Assembly (NCBI GenBank): GCA_023667095.1
Contig: JAMPAT010000015.1
Location: 21,399 to 85,398, forward strand
Source: Bacteroidales bacterium
GTDB lineage: Bacteria; Bacteroidota; Bacteroidia; Bacteroidales; UBA932
Direction of reading: 5' to 3'
DNA length: 64,000 nt
A program made the translations under genes and the position numbers. The stretch's first letter is position 1; every line of letters starts with the position of its first letter. Positions 8,552 to 16,922 of the stretch are shown piece by piece. Under the pieces are notes generated by a model. That model did no database searches and had not been told where the DNA came from. It saw only the letters and a program-made list of their open reading frames with translations.

Positions 8552-8918
8552 ATATTTTAAATTTTTATCAGGGCATTTCGCTGTGGAAATAAGAATTCGC
8601 ATAAAGGTTCACATATCCATATCTTTGACTGGGATGGACAGTTTCTCTATGACGTGGAATTAAATGAAATGCTTGGTTCAACGGCATATACGCTTCGTCA
8701 GCTGTATGGACAGGGAAAGGGCGTTAGGTGTCGGATGAATATACAGCGCAGCGAGGCGAGTGCAATGTGGGTGCAAAATACAAACTGCATAGAATCAATG
8801 ATTTATGTGATGTTGGGTGCTCCAATTAAGATACCCGACATCGCGTAATGGTCAATCATTCAGTGAATTGTATTTTGCAGATGTTTGTAATACCCGGTTC
8901 AGTTGCATGCGAAATCTC
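8552..8918. other. Degraded spacer with cassette fragments
   Basis: The first bases (tatcagggcatttcgctgtgg) look like a decayed copy of the ECF-like promoter. The fragment at 8598-8700 is listed separately. From about 8710 to 8918 I recognise nothing, and the short open frame at 8654-8848 is not protein-like. Confidence 0.45.
8598..8700 (+). pseudogene. Fragment of a propeller lipoprotein C-terminus
   Basis: Bases 8598-8700 translate to KGSHIHIFDWDGQFLYDVE followed by LNEMLGSTAY, nearly identical to the end of the gene at 15156 (bases about 16062-16146). Homology stops abruptly before the final blade. It is a stranded piece of a former cassette, evidence of recombination between copies. Confidence 0.75.
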
Positions 8919-9073
8919 TTGCGTATCTGATAATAATCCATAAATTTGCATCAGACAGGTACTTGACCATGGTTGACGCAATTCTGGCCTGAACAAATAC
9001 AATTGGATTTCAAGTCCGGCTTCAGAATCATTTTAAGTTACTTGTTATAACATAATTTAATAACACTAAACAC
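8915..9073 (+). repeat. Conserved promoter-plus-leader repeat, copy 1
   Basis: About 155 bases closely matching 14724-14889. It contains TTG (8919-8921), 19 bases, then TAAATTTG (8941-8948), an excellent Bacteroides housekeeping promoter, and a leader of about 120 nt to the ATG at 9074. The leader conserves 'gcaattctggcctgaacaaat' and 'atttcaagtccgg', and may fold or bind a regulator. No ECF-like motif is present here. Confidence 0.65.
8919..8948 (+). promoter_or_regulatory. Housekeeping-type promoter of peptide cassette 5
   Basis: TTG (8919-8921), N19, TAAATTTG (8941-8948) fits the Bacteroides -33/-7 consensus exactly. Confidence 0.7.
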
Positions 9074-9319
9074 ATGAAACACAAATTTCTTGTTGCAGCG
9101 GGAGCAGCTCTTGTAGCAGCAGCGGTTTCAGTTTTCGTTTACGTAAAAAATGCAAGCAGTCCTATGGATGAATTCTTCAATGCCAATGTTGAGGCATTGG
9201 CTGGAGGAGAAGGTGGTGGTGCCGCCGGATGCACTGGGCCGAAAAAAGAAAATATTGCAGGCAATATTTTCTGCCATTGCGAGAATACTGCTCCTTGTCA
9301 CGATATGTATGGCTGTTAA
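9074..9319 (+). CDS. NVEALA-family precursor-like peptide (81 aa)
   Basis: The head MKHKFLVAAGAALV plus hydrophobic helix and MDEFFNANVEALA are followed by a Gly-rich stretch (GGEGGGAAG) and a tail with five cysteines including F-C-H-C. A Gly-rich segment directly after NVEALA recalls the boundary between leader and core in processed peptides, but no cleavage has been shown. Two bases separate its stop from the ATG of the frameshifted lipoprotein gene at 9322. Confidence 0.85.
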   Translation: MKHKFLVAAGAALVAAAVSVFVYVKNASSPMDEFFNANVEALAGGEGGGAAGCTGPKKENIAGNIFCHCENTAPCHDMYGC

Positions 9320-9321
9320 TT

Positions 9322-10442
9322 ATGAAGGTTAAATCGTTCATAGTGCTATTTTCAACAATAGCTTTATTGACGTTTGCTTGTAATCCGTCTTCCGAAGAAG
9401 ACGGATTTGTTTCAGAAGTAATCACGTTCCACTCTGCAACATGGAAAACATATAGTGACATGCCTGCCGGATTCTGGAAATTGGCTGATTACGTAGTCCT
9501 GGATTCATCAGATCCGGAATACATGCTGTCTTCAATAGATAAAGTCGTAGCTGATGATTGCAAGTTCTATATTCTGGACTGGAGCAAAAGGAGACTATTG
9601 GTTTTTGATGAATACGGTCTGCCGGTCATGAGGGTTCCAAACGTGGAAGAGGCCCTGGAGAGTTTCTGCAGATTACGGACTTCGATGTTGACAAGGACGG
9701 CACTGTCTGGATATGGGATGGCCAAAAGGACAGGATGCTTCATTATGCAGCAGACGGTTCATTTTCCGGTGACATGAAACCGGATTTCGATGCCCGCCTG
9801 TTCAAATGTATCGGCAGTGACAACTTCCTGTTCGAACTTGCCTCCTGGGATAAATCCAGATCTGGCGGAAATGAACTGCTGCTTTCAGACCGTATGCTTG
9901 ATGTACGGAATACCTTTATTGAATATGGAGAATATGTTGACCCAAACTATGAATTTATAAGCATGGGGTTTGCTGACGCAGGCAGTTCCATATTTTACCA
10001 TCAACCTATAGATGATTATGTCTATGAGATTGTAGATGGCATACCGGTGAAGAGATACCGTTTTGATTTTGGAAAGAGGACTGTCCCGGATGAATACAAG
10101 ACTGATGTGGAGAGGCATCTTGGTGACCTTGAGTCATGCACGACACTTGTCAAGACCATCTGTGTCGGTGAACACTATGCAATCGGATGTGTGCGTGATG
10201 GAGGAAAGAACAAGGATTTCATAATGGACCGTACATCTTCTTGTGTGTATCTTCAGGACAGCCGTCATGAAGGCCTGCACTTGGTCAGCATTACTGGCGG
10301 GAAAGCCATATTCGTCTGTTTTGCAGGCGGCTCGTGTCCATTTCTGCCGGACAATGTACTGGCAAGTGCGGACTCCGGAAGCGATGTCTTGATTATAATT
10401 GACTTAGCTGGACTGTCATCATTTATGAGCGAAAACAATTAA
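9322..10442 (+). pseudogene. Propeller lipoprotein with a -1 frameshift
   Basis: The first frame starts at 9322 with MKVKSFIVLFSTIALLTFAC (lipobox TFAC) and reads a good propeller N-terminus to 'GLPVMR'. It then loses frame at about 9632-9634 in 'atgagggttcc' and stops at 9775-9777. In the next frame the sequence continues as GSKRGRGPGEFLQITDFDV, exactly the conserved family motif, and stays open to 10442. One extra G at 9632-9634 restores a protein of about 373 residues. This could be a true mutation, a phase-type switch or an assembly error; the G-run is only three bases long, which speaks against slippage. Confidence 0.8.
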
Positions 10443-10572
10443 TGGGATATGAAGAGAGTTCTGTGCCGCTAAGGTTGAGATTTCCGTGGAAATTAAGATG
10501 GCAAAAGACAGGGTTAAGCCATTATTTTTCGGAAATAACCAATATCTAACCTTTTTCTTAACCCGCATCATG

Positions 10573-10580
10573 TACATTTG
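10573..10580 (+). promoter_or_regulatory. -7 box of peptide cassette 6
   Basis: TACATTTG matches the Bacteroides TAnnTTTG box; no clear TTG lies 19 bp upstream, so the promoter may be weak or activated. The leader to the ATG at 10604 is about 20 nt, much shorter than in other cassettes. Confidence 0.5.
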
Positions 10581-10603
10581 CCGCCAATTATAAATCTATT
10601 TAT

Positions 10604-10894
10604 ATGAAAACAAAAGTTTGTGTTGTAATAGGAGCAACTCTTATTGCAATGGCGGTTTCTCTCTTCTTTTACGCCAATGACCAAAAGAATGCAATAGATG
10701 ATTTCTTCAATGCCAATGTTGAAGCTTTAGCAGATGGAGAAGCAACAAAAGTTAAACAATGTTATACAAAAGGATGGTGGGGAAATTCAGAATATGCAAC
10801 TTTTTGCAATGAAAATACAAATATCTCTACATTGTATCCTTGCCAATCGGAATCTCACGGAGTTAAAGGAGTTGCATCATATTGTACATTGTAA
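10604..10894 (+). CDS. NVEALA-family precursor-like peptide (96 aa), divergent
   Basis: The most divergent sibling: MKTKVCVVIGATLIAMAVS with a Cys inside the hydrophobic helix, then IDDFFNANVEALADGE. The tail of about 50 residues has four cysteines (QCYT, FCNE, PCQS, YCTL), a Trp pair (GWWGN) and many Asn/Ser/Thr. It uses a different upstream region from the rest and precedes the two-gene set of a propeller lipoprotein and the transglutaminase-like protein. Confidence 0.8.
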   Translation: MKTKVCVVIGATLIAMAVSLFFYANDQKNAIDDFFNANVEALADGEATKVKQCYTKGWWGNSEYATFCNENTNISTLYPCQSESHGVKGVASYCTL

Positions 10895-10912
10895 CAGGCA
10901 GTTTTTTGAGAT

Positions 10913-12001
10913 ATGCGGAATATAATCAGAATTATTGCCTTGCCAATCCTATTGCTGATGTGCTTTTCCTGTGCGTCAGTAAAGGAATCGGAATTCTTTG
11001 CCTTTGATGTCAAAGAACTGAGTGATGTCTCGGCGGAGTCGCTCCTGCTTGTGGGAAAAGAGAGTTCCGCAGACATGTTCTGCGCAGCAATTCATGGCTT
11101 GACAGTCTATTCTTATGAATTGTCCAAAGATTGGCTCTTTACTCTGACGGACTTGGATACAGATGAACTGGTGGGGAATTTTGTACAGAAAGGAAGAAGC
11201 GGCGATGAATTTATTGATGTGCTGCCAATAAAAGAGTTTTACACTGAAAACGGTGATACAAAGACGTTGCTTTTCTCGTATCATGACTCCAGGCTTGTCA
11301 CATGGAATATTTCGGAATCCATCAAGACGGGAAAGACAGTCTATGAGGGTAAGTCCTGTCTTGGCGAAGACGGTCAATTCCTTCCGTTAGGGGAATACCA
11401 TCGTTTGAATGATGCAGAATTGATAGCTTTCAATGCAAATCAGCAATTCAATACAGATGAGATGCTGTCTCCTCCTGTATATGAAATGTATAGCCTGCCA
11501 GATGGATTGCTAAAGAGGACCTATACGGTTTTCAGGAATCCCGGCATTGAGACAAAGGACGCATTATTCAGTGCAAAATCATTCCTGTCTGTCAGTGATT
11601 GTGTCAAGCCTGACGGAAAGAAGATAGCATTTGCAATGTCATATTTTCCCCAGATAAATATCATGGATATCGCATCGGGCAAAACAGATGGATTCCGGAT
11701 AAAGGGGGCGAGACGTTTTTCTCCGGAGAACAAAATCTGGTGTTTTTCTTCTGTTGCGTCTGATGATGAGTTCATATATGCCCTATATTATGGCAAGGAT
11801 GGAAACGGGGCCGATTACAATTCATGTCCTGATATTCTGTACATCTTTGACTGGGATGGTGAAATCGCCCATAAATTTCGGCTGAATAAGCATGTAACGG
11901 ATTTATGTATCGATATCAATGACGGGAAGCTATACCTTTATCATCGGGCCAGGCCATATGTGTACTCCATCGGGCTTGACAAGCTACACTTACGACAATG
12001 A
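10913..12001 (+). CDS. 6-bladed beta-propeller-like lipoprotein
   Basis: 362 residues; signal MRNIIRIIALPILLLMCFSC gives lipobox CFSC. Family motif variant KGRSGDEFIDV near residue 97, and late strand ILYIFDWDGEIAHKF. It is the intact paralogue of the degraded gene at 2372. Its stop overlaps the next start by ATGA (11998-12001), so it is coupled to the transglutaminase-like gene and forms a peptide-propeller-transglutaminase operon. Confidence 0.8.
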   Translation: MRNIIRIIALPILLLMCFSCASVKESEFFAFDVKELSDVSAESLLLVGKESSADMFCAAIHGLTVYSYELSKDWLFTLTDLDTDELVGNFVQKGRSGDEFIDVLPIKEFYTENGDTKTLLFSYHDSRLVTWNISESIKTGKTVYEGKSCLGEDGQFLPLGEYHRLNDAELIAFNANQQFNTDEMLSPPVYEMYSLPDGLLKRTYTVFRNPGIETKDALFSAKSFLSVSDCVKPDGKKIAFAMSYFPQINIMDIASGKTDGFRIKGARRFSPENKIWCFSSVASDDEFIYALYYGKDGNGADYNSCPDILYIFDWDGEIAHKFRLNKHVTDLCIDINDGKLYLYHRARPYVYSIGLDKLHLRQ

Positions 12002-14478
12002 TTATGGCAAGTAGATTCCGATTTATTGCAGCTATTGTAATCTTGTTGTCAACTGCTGGGTGTAAAATCTTTCCGGCAGAGTTTCCACTTGAACGGGCAT
12101 TGAAGTTGGCTGGGAGCAATCGGGAGGAATTGGAGAAAGTGCTTGACAGATATAGTAAAGTTCCTGGAGACAGCCTTAAATACAGAGCTGCAGTTTTCCT
12201 GATAGAGAATATGCCTTATTATTCGTACTATGAAGGGACTCAGCTTAATCATTTCCTGGAGTATTTTCCATTATTGTATGAGGTGAGGAAACAAAATTTC
12301 GGGCCTTCTGTTGCTGTGGACTCAATAAAGAGACAATATGGCTATTTAGACAGGAAATCTCTTGACTATAAAAATGACATTGCCCATGTCGACTCAGCAT
12401 ATCTATATGACAACATAGAACAAGCCTTTAAGGTCTGGACTGAACAGCCTTGGGGCAAGAATGTCGCATTTAAAGACTTCTGTGAATATATCCTGCCATA
12501 TCGAATTGGAGATGAGGTGCTTCCTCTTTGGAGAGAAAAATACTATTCTGAATATAACCATATTCTTGATAATTTACGTAACAGCGATGGAAACGGAAAA
12601 GAGAGCCCGATAATGGCAGCATTATGTATTTCTGATTCTTTGCTTCAGCCAGGACAACTATATTTCACGTCAGTCGCCCCAGCGGAGCTCCCACATGCAG
12701 GTCCGGACGCCGTGGAATCAAGAAGTGGATCATGTAAAGAATTATCTGATTTTGTAATTTATGTCTGTCGTGCCCTAGGTATACCATGTGCCATAGATTT
12801 TATGCCAATAAGAGGAGATGATAATGTTGGACATTTCTGGGTGTCATTCTGGGATGAGAACGGTGAATTATATTGCCAGGAATTTTCTGACAAAGTGGAA
12901 AAGGTAAACGGTTCTAAATTATGGCACGACAGTAAGACAAAGGTCTATCGGAAAACATTCGGTATAAATAATACCATATATAAGGACTTTTTACATACAG
13001 ATGACATTGCTGATTTGTTTAAGGAACCATGTATAATTGATGTTACTGAGCAATACGCATCAGGCTATATTGACAAGTTGCAGATTCCTGAGACTGAAAT
13101 ATATCCAGGGAAACGGCCTGAGGTCATATATCTATGCCTTAGCTCATGGATGTCATGGGTGCCGGTTGACTATTCACTATGGAAAGATGATGATGTTATA
13201 TTCAAGAATATTGACAAAGGCGCCATAATGAGAGTCGCATCATTAAAAGACGGGAAGATGCGTTTCTGGACCGATCCTTTCTATGTCGATGATAGTCACA
13301 TGTTACATTTCTATCGTTCTGATGGAAAGAAGAATGATCTTGTTTTATATTCTAAATTTCCGTTGTCTTTTGAGAATCATTTGAGGGAGCGTGTAGCCGG
13401 TGGTGTCTTTGAGGGAAGCAACGATCCGCTTTTCATATTAAAAGATACTTTATATGTGATAGACGCCTTGCCCGACAGACTATATACATCTGTTTTACCA
13501 GACCAGGGCACAAAGTATCAATATGTCCGTTATTATGGACCGGGAAATGGATTTTGTAACATTGCGGAGATTGGATTTTATGGAATTGACGGGGAAAAAT
13601 TGACTGGAAATATCATCGGTACAACTGACTGCAGCGGCAATGATGGTACACATGAATATAGAAACGCCTTTGACGGCAAGACCTGGACTTCATTTGACTA
13701 TATGGAACCCTCTGGAGGATGGACAGGAATGTGTTTTAGTGCGCCAGTCCAGATAGGCAAAATAATATATACACCACGTAATACAGATAATTATATTCGC
13801 CCTGGCGATGATTATGAACTGTTTTATTGTGATACTCTCTGGCATTCAGCAGGTACGAAAAAGGCAAGTTCCGATTCCCTTGTATTTAATGATGTGCCAC
13901 AAAATGTGTTGTATTTATTGAAAAATCATACACGAGGCATTCAGGAAAGAATTTTTACATATGAAAACAATGTGCAGGTATGGAATAGACAACGTACAGG
14001 AAAATGCCTGTCAATCGCTGATTCCAATTTTTTGAAGCTGTCCATTGCCAGAATGTCATACGAAGAGGAATGGTCCGGACATTATATCTTCACATATCCA
14101 GGAGAAGCGTGGATGGCTCCAGACTATGATGATTCTGCATGGAGATATGGTATTGCTGCATTCGGAACATCTGATCAAAGAAGTGTACGGACAAGATTTA
14201 AAACCAATGATATCTGGGTACGCCGCTACGTTGAATTTGATCCTGATGAAATAAAAGGGAAAAGGATAATTCTGAGATACTCACATGATGATGTATTCCA
14301 GTTATATATAAATGGGATAGAAGTTGTGCAGACAGGGCTTGAGTGGAGAAATGATGTTGAACTTGAAATACCTGACAATGTGATTTCCACAATGATGTCC
14401 GGACATACAGTGATAGCCGCCCATTGTCGGAACACATACGGAGGAGCATTGGTGGATTTTGGAATATACCTTGATTGA
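11998..14478 (+). CDS. Transglutaminase-like lipoprotein with galactose-binding-like domains
   Basis: 826 residues. A lipoprotein signal (LLSTAGC, Cys22) exports it. The core at about residues 225-310 is a transglutaminase/papain-like domain: RSGSCKELSDFVIYVCRALG contains the likely nucleophile Cys246, and VGHFWVSFWDENG contains His279 and a nearby Asp. The C-terminal half looks like beta-sandwich carbohydrate-binding modules, including a DDSAWRYG...WVRRYVEF segment typical of galactose-binding-like folds. Family members are usually cysteine proteases or acyl transferases acting outside the cytoplasm. Coupled by ATGA to a propeller lipoprotein, it could process or crosslink a peptide or a surface glycoprotein; this is inference. 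An ATG at 12004 is an alternative start. Confidence 0.75.
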   Translation: MIMASRFRFIAAIVILLSTAGCKIFPAEFPLERALKLAGSNREELEKVLDRYSKVPGDSLKYRAAVFLIENMPYYSYYEGTQLNHFLEYFPLLYEVRKQNFGPSVAVDSIKRQYGYLDRKSLDYKNDIAHVDSAYLYDNIEQAFKVWTEQPWGKNVAFKDFCEYILPYRIGDEVLPLWREKYYSEYNHILDNLRNSDGNGKESPIMAALCISDSLLQPGQLYFTSVAPAELPHAGPDAVESRSGSCKELSDFVIYVCRALGIPCAIDFMPIRGDDNVGHFWVSFWDENGELYCQEFSDKVEKVNGSKLWHDSKTKVYRKTFGINNTIYKDFLHTDDIADLFKEPCIIDVTEQYASGYIDKLQIPETEIYPGKRPEVIYLCLSSWMSWVPVDYSLWKDDDVIFKNIDKGAIMRVASLKDGKMRFWTDPFYVDDSHMLHFYRSDGKKNDLVLYSKFPLSFENHLRERVAGGVFEGSNDPLFILKDTLYVIDALPDRLYTSVLPDQGTKYQYVRYYGPGNGFCNIAEIGFYGIDGEKLTGNIIGTTDCSGNDGTHEYRNAFDGKTWTSFDYMEPSGGWTGMCFSAPVQIGKIIYTPRNTDNYIRPGDDYELFYCDTLWHSAGTKKASSDSLVFNDVPQNVLYLLKNHTRGIQERIFTYENNVQVWNRQRTGKCLSIADSNFLKLSIARMSYEEEWSGHYIFTYPGEAWMAPDYDDSAWRYGIAAFGTSDQRSVRTRFKTNDIWVRRYVEFDPDEIKGKRIILRYSHDDVFQLYINGIEVVQTGLEWRNDVELEIPDNVISTMMSGHTVIAAHCRNTYGGALVDFGIYLD

Positions 14479-14501
14479 ATATTTCGAATTTAACTGCGAT
14501 C

Positions 14502-14665
14502 ATGAAGAAAAGACACTTGATTGTTATATCACAGTTTTTGATCCTGTCTTCGTGGGCAATCCAGTGGCGATCCAGGACCTTTGTACGTTGTTTGAAAAGG
14601 CCTTAACCAATCTTGTATGGAATTACGGTAAGTATGAAAATAATTATTACCGTACAATGGAATAA
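14502..14665 (+). pseudogene. Remnant of a redoxin lipoprotein gene
   Basis: An ATG at 14502 begins a signal-like stretch (MKKRHLIVISQFLILSSWA). In another frame the following bases encode DPVFVGNPVAIQDLCTLFEK and KALTNLV-like residues, matching the C-terminus of the redoxin at 16341 (RPVFVGSPEASNDLWELFGK...). The middle of the gene, including the CxxC, is gone. A second redoxin therefore once followed the transglutaminase gene. Confidence 0.65.
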
Positions 14666-14723
14666 ATCAATAAGTGTATATGGACAGGCATTCTATCTGA
14701 CAATCACACAAATTTATTGCAAA

Positions 14724-14889
14724 AGATCTTGTACATGTCATAATAATTCATAAATTTGCATCAGACAAGTACTTAACCATGATTAATGCAATTCTGGCCT
14801 GAACAAATGTAATTAGATTTCAAGTCCGGAATCGGAATAATTTCAAGTCGCTTACATACCATATATTTTAATTTAATAACACTAAACTT
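14724..14889 (+). repeat. Conserved promoter-plus-leader repeat, copy 2
   Basis: Second copy of the element at 8915-9073, with scattered substitutions but the same promoter, the same 'gcaattctggcctgaacaaat' and the same 'aatttaataacactaaac' just before the start codon. Confidence 0.65.
14729..14758 (+). promoter_or_regulatory. Housekeeping-type promoter of peptide cassette 7
   Basis: TTG (14729-14731), N19, TAAATTTG (14751-14758), identical in layout to 8919-8948. Confidence 0.7.
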
Positions 14890-15144
14890 ATGAGAAAGAA
14901 ATTTCTTGTTGCTGTAGGAGCTGCCATTGTGACAGCCGCGGTTTCAGTTTTCGTTTACGTCAACAACGAAAAGGACTCAATGGATGACCTTTTCTTTGCC
15001 AATGTCGAGGCATTGGCAAGAGGGGAAGAATCATTAGGAAAATTTTGTGTAAAAAACGGAAAACCAGGCACAGTGAAACGCCACGACTGCAAAAGTTGCC
15101 GTATGGATAGCTTTGATCCTTTTAGTTACGCATATTGCAAATAA
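14890..15144 (+). CDS. NVEALA-family precursor-like peptide (84 aa)
   Basis: MRKKFLVAVGAAIVTAAVS, then MDDLFFANVEALARGEE and a basic tail with four cysteines (FCVK, DCKSC, YCK) in the C...C-x2-C...C layout seen at 5790 and 7201. Eleven bases separate it from the lipoprotein at 15156. Role inferred as for the siblings. Confidence 0.85.
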   Translation: MRKKFLVAVGAAIVTAAVSVFVYVNNEKDSMDDLFFANVEALARGEESLGKFCVKNGKPGTVKRHDCKSCRMDSFDPFSYAYCK

Positions 15145-15155
15145 TCATTCTTTAG

Positions 15156-16226
15156 ATGAAAAAGAGTATATATTACTTTTTATTTGTAATATTGACCATT
15201 TCCTGCACTTCAACTAATGTTTTAGAAGGAGTGCATGTGGAATTAAAGAAGCCTGTCACAGTCCTGCATATGGACTGTGATTCTTCTTTCATTCCCGATT
15301 TTCCGCAGACTTTAAACTGTGTTGGAGTCAGCATAGTCAATGATTCTATCCTGCTGCTTAGGGAACAGAAAAGAGAAAGCAACGACCTGCACTTATACAA
15401 AGCATATTCCTTACCTGACTTCTCCTACCTTGGAGAATATTTTATGTATGGCCGTGGCCCTGGAGAATACCTCTCCCCTGATTTAGGCGGAATATGTAAT
15501 TTGCGTGACATGGATAATAGATGCGAGTATGTCTTTGACATTATGCAGAACAAATCTTATGCATTTGACTTTGTCAAATCCACAGAAACAGGACGTGACA
15601 TTTCATATCCTATTTCGGAATTGCCGGATGAGACTTTGTATGCGTACCCGTTTTGCGACACCCTGCAGTTCATAATGAACATGGCGGATAAAAGTTTGCA
15701 TGCACATATATCAAACCAAGATGGTTCAAACGTACAGACTACCAAGATGTACCCAGGCCTTGTTTCAATGAATAATTATTCGCAATTCAGCAACGCTGTC
15801 GCAATCAATAATGAGCGAGGAATTATAGCCTTGATGATGACATATCTGCCTCAGCTCAATATTTTGAATCCCATGACAGGTGATATAAAGTCATTTGCTG
15901 TGGATAAGGCATATAAAGACTGGAAGAGAATAATCAACATATCAAGTCTGAAAGCAATAATGAATACATCGATGTACTACACATGCGCAAATTCAGCATC
16001 CAGTCACATCATTGCAGTATACAGGAACGTGTCTCCCGGCAACCTTAAGGACTCGAATAAAGGCTCACATATCCATATATTCGACTGGGATGGAGAGTTC
16101 CTATATGATATAGAGTTGAATGAAATGCTTGGTGCAACGGCATTCGATCCGCAAAGAAAACATCTGTACACCAATGACGCCTTGACAGACGAAATCTACA
16201 GATACGACCTCTCCGGACTGATATGA
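15156..16226 (+). CDS. 6-bladed beta-propeller-like lipoprotein
   Basis: 356 residues; signal MKKSIYYFLFVILTISC gives lipobox TISC. Motif YGRGPGEYL near residue 107; late strand HIHIFDWDGEFLYDIELNE; ends SGLI. Closest paralogue of 7478, and the source-type of the fragment at 8598. It is the last propeller of the array, followed by an ECF-like promoter and the redoxin gene. Confidence 0.8.
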   Translation: MKKSIYYFLFVILTISCTSTNVLEGVHVELKKPVTVLHMDCDSSFIPDFPQTLNCVGVSIVNDSILLLREQKRESNDLHLYKAYSLPDFSYLGEYFMYGRGPGEYLSPDLGGICNLRDMDNRCEYVFDIMQNKSYAFDFVKSTETGRDISYPISELPDETLYAYPFCDTLQFIMNMADKSLHAHISNQDGSNVQTTKMYPGLVSMNNYSQFSNAVAINNERGIIALMMTYLPQLNILNPMTGDIKSFAVDKAYKDWKRIINISSLKAIMNTSMYYTCANSASSHIIAVYRNVSPGNLKDSNKGSHIHIFDWDGEFLYDIELNEMLGATAFDPQRKHLYTNDALTDEIYRYDLSGLI

Positions 16227-16240
16227 TTTTTCATCAAGAC

Positions 16241-16270
16241 TTAGGGTATTTCACTGTTGAAGCAGTCTTG
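16241..16270 (+). promoter_or_regulatory. ECF-like promoter before the redoxin gene
   Basis: TTAGGGTATTT (16241-16251), 13 bases, then GTCTTG (16265-16270). The -10-like part is weaker than in the peptide promoters. It could place the redoxin, polymerase-like and signal peptidase genes under the same regulator as the peptides. Confidence 0.55.
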
Positions 16271-16340
16271 ATAAAAATGCAAATAATTATTACAGACACA
16301 TACCGGCAAATAAGACTACAAGATAATCCAAAAACAAGCC

Positions 16341-16922
16341 ATGACAAAACTTGGAAGACTCATAGAGAACATTTCATTATTCCTTGCTGGAATTTTGACG
16401 TCTTCATGCTCCGACAGACAGGTAGCCAATGAGCTGCGCTCATTCAGGAATTCAGAGATAACGACATCTATGGAGCTGGAAAAAGTATGCGGACATGAAA
16501 TCATGCCATGCGTCCTTGAAGAGTGCAGCGCACGGCTGGTAATCTATCACGACACGTCAGCATGCAGCAGCTGCCAGATAAATCACCTCTACGACAAGAT
16601 TGACCTGTATGAGATGGCGGATTCCCTGACGACTTTCGATGTCATGACGGTGTTTTCACCAAGGGAAGAGGAATACGACAACGTAATGAAGGAATTGATG
16701 CAGGTCAATTTCCCCTACCCTGTCTATGTGGACACTTACGGGAAATTCAGGGAAGCCAACGGCTGCATACCGGCAGATGCACGTTTCCATACATTCCTCA
16801 TAGGCAGGGACGGCAGGCCGGTCTTCGTAGGAAGCCCGGAGGCAAGCAATGACCTGTGGGAACTGTTCGGAAAGGCCCTGAAAAACCTTGTTGAGCATGA
16901 CGGTGAATACAAAAACAATTAG
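16341..16922 (+). CDS. Thioredoxin-like (redoxin) lipoprotein with CxxC
   Basis: 193 residues. Signal with lipobox TSSC (Cys23). SACSSCQ provides Cys75-x2-Cys78, the usual position of a thioredoxin-fold active site after a beta strand (RLVIYHDTS), and a later FHTFLIGRDGRPVFVG strand-turn is typical of redoxins. It probably works on thiols outside the cytoplasm. The neighbouring peptides are rich in cysteines, so disulfide formation or reduction in the peptides is an attractive but untested role. It overlaps the next gene by 26 bases. Confidence 0.75.
   Translation: MTKLGRLIENISLFLAGILTSSCSDRQVANELRSFRNSEITTSMELEKVCGHEIMPCVLEECSARLVIYHDTSACSSCQINHLYDKIDLYEMADSLTTFDVMTVFSPREEEYDNVMKELMQVNFPYPVYVDTYGKFREANGCIPADARFHTFLIGRDGRPVFVGSPEASNDLWELFGKALKNLVEHDGEYKNN

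Noticed and set aside
8654..8848. 64-codon plus-strand gene after cassette 4
   Set aside because: It reads in frame through the end of the lipoprotein fragment (LNEMLGSTAY) and then becomes random sequence.
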